Assembly (NCBI GenBank): GCA_049287565.1
Contig: JBAQGA010000179.1
Coordinates: 1-9,947 of the forward strand
Origin: UBA8522 sp049287565
GTDB lineage: Bacteria > Acidobacteriota > Aminicenantia > Aminicenantales > UBA8522
Direction: 5' to 3'
DNA length: 9,947 nt
Positions within the stretch are counted from its first letter, which is position 1. Every line of letters starts with the position of its first letter. The notes under the pieces were generated by a model, which saw only the letters and a program-made list of their open reading frames with translations, made no database searches and was not told where the DNA came from. Shown in pieces: positions 5,297-9,947 of the stretch. Position numbers and translations under genes: made by a program.

Positions 5297-6928
5297 TTAA
5301 TGATTGTTGGTAAATGAACGGAGCTTCCGGCTGCGGCTGGGATGCTTGAGCTTCCGCAAGGCTTTGGCCTCAATCTGGCGGATCCTCTCACGGGTGACCT
5401 TGAACTGCTGGCCGACCTCTTCCAGGGTGTGCTCATTCCCGTCCCCCAGCCCGAAACGCATCTTCAGGACCTTGGCCTCTCTTTCGGTCAAGGATTTGAG
5501 GGCTTCCTCGATTTGCTCGCGCAGGTTGATATGGATGACCGTGTCGGGAGGCGAGGGCATCAGCTTGTCCTCGATGAAATCCCCCAGGTGACTGTCCTCC
5601 TCCTCGCCGATGGGCGTCTCCAGCGAGATCGGCTCCTGGGCGATCTTGATGATCTTGCGAACCTTGTTTACCGGCAAGTCCATCTTTCTGGCGATCTCCT
5701 CGCTCGACGGCTCCCGGCCGACCTCCTGGACAAGGCTGCGGGACACCCGGATGAGCTTGTTGATGGTCTCGATCATGTGGACGGGGATACGGATGGTCCG
5801 GGCCTGGTCGGCGATGGCCCGGGTGATGGCCTGCCGGATCCACCAGGTGGCATAGGTCGAGAACTTGTACCCCCGGCGGTACTCGAACTTATCGACCGCC
5901 TTCATCAGTCCCATGTTGCCTTCCTGGATGAGGTCGAGGAACTGCAGACCGCGGTTGCTGTATTTTTTGGCGATCGAGACGACGAGCCTCAGGTTGGCAG
6001 CCACGAGTTCTTTTTTTGCCTGGTCGCTGACCTTCTTGCCGGTGGTGATGGTCCGGAGGGTTTTCCGCAGGTTCTGGGCATCGAGCCCGATCTCCTTGCG
6101 GAAAGCTCGGAGCCGATTGCCGACTTCCCTTAGCCTCTGCTTTAGGGCCGCCTGGCTCTTTTCCCCCCGCGCGCGCTTCAGGGCCAGGGTGAGCTCTTCT
6201 TTAGTGTCCTCGAGATCGTTGATCCTCCTGAGGTTCGCCCGGAGAGAATCGATGATCCTTTCCCGTTCGCCTGGCCGGATGTTGAGCTCCCGGATCAACC
6301 GGCTCATCTTGACGATGATCCGGCCGCGGGCGAAATTGTAATTCTTGGTGGTGGGGATCTTGTCCAACTTCCGGCAGAGGGTCCGGATCTTCTTGATCTT
6401 GGCCAGGACTTCCTCTTTTTTTTCCTCCAGCTTGTCCTCGGTGATCTCATCGTCGCTGAGGTCGAACATTTCTAGGAAGATGAGGAGGTTGGTCTTGATC
6501 TGCTCCTCCAGGCCGAGGACCTGGTTGAGGACGAGACGGGTCTTGGAGAGGGCCTTGATGATCGACTTTTCTCCCCGCTCGATCTCCCGGGCGATGGCGA
6601 TCTCGCCTTCCCGGGTGAGCAGCGAGATGTTGCCCATCTCGCGCAGGTAGAGCTTGACAGGGTCGGTCGTCCGCTCCAGCCCGTGGACGGCGACTTGGCC
6701 GTTCTTCGCTTTCTTGAGGGGGAGGCCGCTCTTCTTGAAGCCGAGGATCCTGATCCCGTAATTATCCATCGAGCTGAGGAACGCGTTGAAATTCTTTCCC
6801 GAGCTCGTCTCTTCGTGGAAGGTTTTATCGATCTCCTCGAAGAGAAGATAGCCCTGTCTTCTTCCCTTTGTGAGAAGCTGGTCGATGTCTTCTCTTCGAT
6901 ACTTCTGGTCGGTCGACAAAACGGCCAC
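5297..6928 (-). CDS. rpoD: primary RNA polymerase sigma factor RpoD (sigma-70)
   Basis: The housekeeping sigma factor directs core RNA polymerase to -10/-35 promoters such as those found in this window. The 543 residues include region 1.1 (about 9-60) and region 1.2 (88-130, DPVKLYLREMG). A charged non-conserved region (about 131-300) follows. Regions 2.1-2.4 span 308-387, with GLQFLDLIQEGNMGLMKAV and the -10-reading YATWWIRQAITRAIADQ. Region 3 follows, and then region 4 (470-540) with the -35-reading helix-turn-helix ending VTRERIRQIE (511-520). This full set marks a group 1 sigma. The GTG at 6928 is the first start codon used here, but its GAGG ribosome site abuts it. A TTG at 6919 (codon 4) has the same GAGG at an ideal 8-nt distance and may be the true start. 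The gene lies 20 bp after dnaG, in the usual dnaG-rpoD order. Confidence 0.97.
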   Translation of the reverse strand: MAVLSTDQKYRREDIDQLLTKGRRQGYLLFEEIDKTFHEETSSGKNFNAFLSSMDNYGIRILGFKKSGLPLKKAKNGQVAVHGLERTTDPVKLYLREMGNISLLTREGEIAIAREIERGEKSIIKALSKTRLVLNQVLGLEEQIKTNLLIFLEMFDLSDDEITEDKLEEKKEEVLAKIKKIRTLCRKLDKIPTTKNYNFARGRIIVKMSRLIRELNIRPGERERIIDSLRANLRRINDLEDTKEELTLALKRARGEKSQAALKQRLREVGNRLRAFRKEIGLDAQNLRKTLRTITTGKKVSDQAKKELVAANLRLVVSIAKKYSNRGLQFLDLIQEGNMGLMKAVDKFEYRRGYKFSTYATWWIRQAITRAIADQARTIRIPVHMIETINKLIRVSRSLVQEVGREPSSEEIARKMDLPVNKVRKIIKIAQEPISLETPIGEEEDSHLGDFIEDKLMPSPPDTVIHINLREQIEEALKSLTEREAKVLKMRFGLGDGNEHTLEEVGQQFKVTRERIRQIEAKALRKLKHPSRSRKLRSFTNNH

Positions 6929-6942
6929 CTCAAGGCTGAAAC

Positions 6943-6951
6943 ATTATATCA
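6943..6951 (-). promoter_or_regulatory. extended -10 element overlapping the dnaG stop, possible internal rpoD promoter
   Basis: The minus strand reads TGATATAAT, a perfect extended -10 (TGnTATAAT) whose TGA is the dnaG stop codon. No good -35 is present, as is usual for extended -10 promoters. A start near 6936 would give a short rpoD leader containing the GAGG ribosome site, and would fit the TTG start at 6919 better than the GTG at 6928. Whether it is active is unknown. Confidence 0.45.
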
Positions 6952-8670
6952 CATCGACATGATTTTCTTGGTGAGGGCCTGCTTCTGGGAGAGAAGCGCG
7001 GCCAGCTTTTCCTTCTCCCCGTTGCGTTCGCAGCGGACGATCTCCTTTTGGAGGGCGCGCAGCTGGCCCCCCAGGGCCATCCTGCGCAGGGTCTGCAAAC
7101 AGTCCAACGCTTCCTCGGGAGTGCCCCGGCCGGATCTTTCCTGCATCATCTCCGAGACCTGCCGCCAAAGCTCGGGCCCGCCGGCCCTGCCCAGCTCGGA
7201 AAAGACGACTTGTTTTCCCTTCCGCGCGCAATCCAGGATAAAAACCAGCGCCGCCTCGCTCTTCAGTCCCCGGAAATCTTCCTCCCGGACCTGCTTCAGG
7301 AGGTCGGCCGCCAGCCCTTGATCTTCGAGCAGAATCTGAAGAAGCCGTTTTTCTGCGGGAAAGAGGAACGCCTTTTCCTCGCTGGTTTTTCCGGGTGACG
7401 GTTTTTCGATGATCTGGCGGAGGAGCGCTTCCTCCACTCCCAGATGATCGCTGGCCTGCCGGAGGTATTCGCTCCTCACGATCGCGTCGGGGATTTTATC
7501 GAGCTCGGTCACGATGCTTCTGATGATCCTGGACTTTTCCTCGGGTACGTTCATCCGTCCCGTCAGGAGGGTCATCTCGATCAGGAACTGGAGCCCGGAA
7601 GCGCTCTTCTTGGCCAGGTCGAGATAGGGCTGCTGTCCGAATTTCCGGACGAAGGCGTCCGGGTCGAGGCTTTGGGGCAAAACAAGGACCTGAGTCTGGA
7701 CGGCCCTTTCGAAACAGAGGGGGACGGCCCGGAGGGCGGCTGTCTTCCCGGCCGAATCGCCGTCATAGTTGATGATGATCCGGGGCGCGAATCGCACCGC
7801 CAGGGCGACCTGATGAGGCGTCAAAGCGGTCCCCAGCGAAGCGGCGATATTCCGAATGCCCGCCTGGTAAAGTGAAGCGAAATCGGTGTAGCCTTCGACC
7901 AGGATAAGCTCTCCGGCCTCACGGACGGCCTCCTTGGTCCAGTTCAGTCCATAGAGCACCTTTCCTTTGGAATAGACCGGCGTATCGGGGGAATTGAGGT
8001 ACTTGGGCGTGGCCTCGGCGACTGTCCGACCGCCGAAAGCGACGATCTTTCCGGTCAGGCCGAAGATGGGGAAAATGATCCGGCCCCGGAAACGGTCGTA
8101 ATATTCGGACCTCTTTTGGCCGGGAAGGACAAGGCCGGCCTTTTCCAGGAGAGCGGGCTCCGTGCCTCTCCCCTGAAAGTGGCCCAACAGGGCATTCCAG
8201 GAATTCGGCGCGTAGCCGACCTTGAGAGCCTCGAGGATATCGGAAGAAAGACCTCTTTTCTTCAGGTAGGCCCGGGCGGCCTCACCCTCCTCCGGCTGGA
8301 AAAGATTCCGGCGGAAAAAAGCCATGGCCAGCTCATTGACCTTGTAGACTTTCTCCTCGAGCTTCTGGAGTTCGGGTGAAAGCCTGGTTTTCTGGGGCAG
8401 CGGAATATGGTATTTCTCGGCCAGGTAGTTCAACGCTTCGGGGAAGGTGAGGTTTTCTTTCTCCATGACCAGCGTAAAAACATCGCCGCCCACCCCGCAG
8501 CCGAAGCAGTGAAAAAGCTGCTTCTCCGAGTCCACGGTGAAGGAGGGGTCCTTTTCCGAATGGAAGGGGCAGAGCCCGACATGCTTTCGGCCGCGTCTTT
8601 TCAGGGATGTGTACAGGGAAGCGATGTCGACGATGTCGGCGGCTTGCCTGATCTGGTCGATGATCTCCAT
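6949..8670 (-). CDS. dnaG: DNA primase DnaG
   Basis: Makes the short RNA primers for DNA replication in complex with the replicative helicase. The 573-residue product (E. coli DnaG has 581) starts with the CHC2 zinc ribbon: C34, H37, C55 and C58, in GLCPFHSEKDPSFTV and HCFGCGVGGD. The catalytic core carries the conserved RFRGRIIFPI (193-202) and a TOPRIM domain. The TOPRIM metal-binding residues are E259 (VEGYTD), D303 and D305 (YDGDSAGK), with a further acidic DPDAF (336-340). A poorly conserved helical C-terminal domain, which would bind DnaB helicase, fills residues ~430-573. The ATG at 8670 has no recognisable Shine-Dalgarno sequence, but the N-terminus (MEIIDQIRQAADIVD) fits the family start. 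The gene has its own strong promoter and leads into rpoD. rpsU, often found in this operon, is absent upstream. Confidence 0.97.
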   Translation of the reverse strand: MEIIDQIRQAADIVDIASLYTSLKRRGRKHVGLCPFHSEKDPSFTVDSEKQLFHCFGCGVGGDVFTLVMEKENLTFPEALNYLAEKYHIPLPQKTRLSPELQKLEEKVYKVNELAMAFFRRNLFQPEEGEAARAYLKKRGLSSDILEALKVGYAPNSWNALLGHFQGRGTEPALLEKAGLVLPGQKRSEYYDRFRGRIIFPIFGLTGKIVAFGGRTVAEATPKYLNSPDTPVYSKGKVLYGLNWTKEAVREAGELILVEGYTDFASLYQAGIRNIAASLGTALTPHQVALAVRFAPRIIINYDGDSAGKTAALRAVPLCFERAVQTQVLVLPQSLDPDAFVRKFGQQPYLDLAKKSASGLQFLIEMTLLTGRMNVPEEKSRIIRSIVTELDKIPDAIVRSEYLRQASDHLGVEEALLRQIIEKPSPGKTSEEKAFLFPAEKRLLQILLEDQGLAADLLKQVREEDFRGLKSEAALVFILDCARKGKQVVFSELGRAGGPELWRQVSEMMQERSGRGTPEEALDCLQTLRRMALGGQLRALQKEIVRCERNGEKEKLAALLSQKQALTKKIMSM

Positions 8671-8704
8671 TCTTGGCGCTGGTCAGGGGGAGAAGGTCTA
8701 AGTA

Positions 8705-8733
8705 AATATAGGGAGGGACCTCTCAGTTGTCAA
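8705..8733 (-). promoter_or_regulatory. sigma-70 promoter of the dnaG-rpoD operon
   Basis: On the minus strand TTGACA (8733-8728), a 17-bp spacer and TATATT (8710-8705) form a near-consensus promoter. Transcription would begin near 8698, giving a leader of about 28 nt before the dnaG ATG. As the operon encodes the sigma factor itself, the operon is expected to be self-dependent. Confidence 0.7.
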
Positions 8734-8770
8734 GCGAGCCCCGCCTGTTTTTCTTTGTTTGTCAGCATTT

Positions 8771-9514
8771 TTAAAGATGGTTGATCAGGCTGGCCAGGTA
8801 GGCGGCCCCGAACCCGTTATCGATGTTCACTACGGCCACACCGCCGGGGCAGGAGTTGAGCATGGCCAGGAGGGCGGAGATGCCCTGGAGGCTCGCTCCA
8901 TAGCCGACGCTGGTGGGAACGGCGATGATGGGCGCGCTGACCAGTCCGGCCAATACACTGGGGAGGGCGCCCTCCATGCCCGCTACGGCGATGATCAAAC
9001 GGGCTTTTCTGACTTTCTCCATCTCCCCGAAGAGGCGATGAAGTCCGGCCACGCCGACGTCGTAGATCCTTTCGGCCTCGTTGCCCAGCATCTCGCAGGT
9101 CACGAAGGCTTCCTCAGCCACCGGGATATCCGACGTTCCGGCTGTGATGATGACGATCTTCCCCCGTCCCGGTGCCGGGCGCTTTTTTTTCAAGGTGATA
9201 GTTTTTCCCAAAGGATCATAGCGGCAGCCTGGGATCTTCGACCTGATCTTACGATAGAGCTCCGGACCGACCCGGGTGATGAGCAGACTGTTTCCCCTTT
9301 TGCAGATCTCCCAGGCGATCTTGATGATCTGTTCTTCGGTTTTTCCCTGGCCGAAGATGATCTCGGGGAATCCTTTCCGGACTTCCCGGTGGTGGTCGAT
9401 CTTGGCGAAACCGAGGTCCTGATAAGGGTAATCCTTCAATTTCTGGAAGGCCTTCCGGGGAGACATTTTCCCCAGAGAGACCTTTTCCAGGACCTCCTCA
9501 AGCTCCGTCTTCAT
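8771..9514 (-). CDS. larB: nickel-pincer cofactor biosynthesis protein LarB (PurE-like carboxylase)
   Basis: LarB carboxylates and hydrolyses nicotinic acid adenine dinucleotide to pyridine-3,5-biscarboxylic acid mononucleotide, the first step toward the nickel-pincer nucleotide used by lactate racemase and related epimerases. With the ATG at 9514 the product has 247 residues. An N-terminal family segment contains DLGFAKIDHHREVRKGFPE (33-51). The PurE-like Rossmann part has ITAGTSDIPVAEEA (123-136), YDVGVAGLHR (151-160) and AGMEGALPSVLAGL (178-191). It ends with PTSVGYGAS (200-208), LLAMLNSC (215-222) and NIDNGFGAA (230-238). C222 sits in the place of the reactive cysteine known in LarB. A longer frame from 9580 adds 22 residues unlike the family, so the inner ATG is chosen. 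LarC and LarE genes are not in the window. Confidence 0.93.
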   Translation of the reverse strand: MKTELEEVLEKVSLGKMSPRKAFQKLKDYPYQDLGFAKIDHHREVRKGFPEIIFGQGKTEEQIIKIAWEICKRGNSLLITRVGPELYRKIRSKIPGCRYDPLGKTITLKKKRPAPGRGKIVIITAGTSDIPVAEEAFVTCEMLGNEAERIYDVGVAGLHRLFGEMEKVRKARLIIAVAGMEGALPSVLAGLVSAPIIAVPTSVGYGASLQGISALLAMLNSCPGGVAVVNIDNGFGAAYLASLINHL

Positions 9515-9518
9515 GATG

Positions 9519-9547
9519 ATTATACTACCACAGCCGGGTCCGTTGAC
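9519..9547 (-). promoter_or_regulatory. possible larB promoter giving a leaderless mRNA
   Basis: A perfect TATAAT (9524-9519, minus strand) ends four bases before the larB ATG at 9514. There is no Shine-Dalgarno sequence. The -35 region is poor (GTCAAC at 9547-9542, 17-bp spacing). If used, transcription would start at or within two bases of the A of the ATG. Confidence 0.4.
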
Positions 9548-9580
9548 CAAGGTCGGATACCGAGCCTGTCCCGTAATCAT

Positions 9581-9947
9581 CTTTGTGATGAGCTCAATAA
9601 ATAGCTTGGGAATGTCATCGCTCCCCTCAGGTTCTTAACGCCGTTGAGGCTCGGGGTATATGGTTCGTCAGTCCGCTCGGTTCCCACGTCGGCTTCTTGG
9701 AGGGAGAAAGCTTCGCTTTCCCCCTTGATTGCCCAAGGGGGCAAGGGGGATTAATACAATAAAATCGAAGTCTTTAAGATGTCTCTGAGATGGGGGCCAT
9801 TCCCCTTGGAATCCCCGCTGCTTTGCTCCGCAAACCAGCAACCTCGCTCCTTCTTCCTTTTTCCCATGGCTCGGGGCAGTGGCATAAGAAACCCGTATGA
9901 GGAGAGAGCGGGCACGGTTTCTCGACCGGAGGGAGAGAAGAGCGAAC
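9581..9947. other. right-end stretch with no convincing gene
   Basis: About 370 bases upstream of larB hold no reading frame that resembles a protein. Visible content is a nest of GC-rich hairpins at 9702-9749 and an imperfect stem near 9887-9925. The longest minus-strand frame (9751-9885) has 44 codons and low-complexity content. It could be a repeat-rich intergenic region or the edge of a mobile element beginning at the window end. Confidence 0.5.
9702..9749. repeat. overlapping hairpins and a tandem CAAGGGGG repeat
   Basis: GGGAGAAAGC (9702-9711) pairs with GCTTTCCCCC (9715-9724), 9 of 10 pairs around a TTC loop. CCCCCTTG (9720-9727) can instead pair with either of two tandem copies of CAAGGGGG (9734-9741 and 9742-9749). 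The first hairpin's right arm and the second's left arm share bases, so the folds compete. This resembles dispersed extragenic palindromes, or a terminator-like structure for a gene beyond the edge; no function can be fixed. Confidence 0.5.

Noticed and set aside
5065..5436. Minus-strand 123-codon frame spanning the tRNA gene
   Set aside because: It runs through a structured tRNA and into two real genes in other frames, and contains translated tRNA sequence.
5342..6133. Long plus-strand open frame opposite rpoD
   Set aside because: A mirror of GC-rich coding sequence; the opposite strand encodes unmistakable sigma-70 regions 2-4.
8759..9604. Plus-strand open frame of 281 codons opposite larB
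   Set aside because: Rich in Gly, Asp and Arg as expected for an antisense shadow; the minus strand carries the full set of LarB motifs.
9702..9749. CRISPR-like array
   Set aside because: Only two adjacent 8-base copies with no spacers; it is a hairpin or tandem repeat, not an array.
9751..9885. Minus-strand 44-codon frame containing GNGPHLRDILKTSILLY
   Set aside because: No ribosome site, low-complexity start, and it overlaps intergenic repeat-like DNA; probably a repeat read as a frame.

Overview
The window looks like a stretch of chromosome from a Gram-negative-type, GC-rich, deep-branching bacterium. The sequence does not fix the phylum; Acidobacteriota/Aminicenantota-like or deltaproteobacterial-like lineages would fit. 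The core genes (acyl-CoA synthetase, zinc-ribbon protein, tRNA, rpoD, dnaG, larB) share GC-rich codon use and frequent GTG/TTG starts. Several have near-consensus sigma-70 promoters (TTGACA, 17-18 bp, TATAAT-like). Two shorter segments look acquired: a visibly AT-richer restriction-modification operon at the left, and a toxin-antitoxin pair between two convergent core genes.

Left part (1-1927). A possible gene start, partial or broken, runs off the left edge on the minus strand. A strong promoter then reads rightward into a two-gene restriction-modification operon: a BglII/BstYI-type endonuclease and an MT-A70-type adenine methyltransferase, joined by an ATGA overlap. Next comes a 48-codon minus-strand remnant of the kynureninase C-terminus, whose upstream part has been lost. 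The fatty-acyl-CoA synthetase promoter starts 12 bp beyond the break.

Middle (1928-5141). A complete long-chain acyl-CoA synthetase gene faces a gene for a coiled-coil/C4 zinc-ribbon protein (DUF164 type). Between them sits a RelB/RelE-like toxin-antitoxin operon with a palindromic operator inside its promoter. The module is bracketed by a 36-bp direct repeat (33/36 identical). The right copy is the native 3' end of the zinc-ribbon gene, so the module appears to have landed at that convergent junction.

Right part (5163-9514, all minus strand). In transcription order: larB (nickel-pincer cofactor synthesis); dnaG-rpoD (the core of the macromolecular-synthesis operon, without rpsU directly upstream); then an elongator-type tRNA with anticodon CAT and its own promoter, followed after only 21 bp by the zinc-ribbon gene. 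An extended -10 element overlaps the dnaG stop codon and could give rpoD extra, separate transcription. The last ~370 bases carry no convincing gene; they hold nested GC-rich hairpins and a possible structured RNA at the edge.
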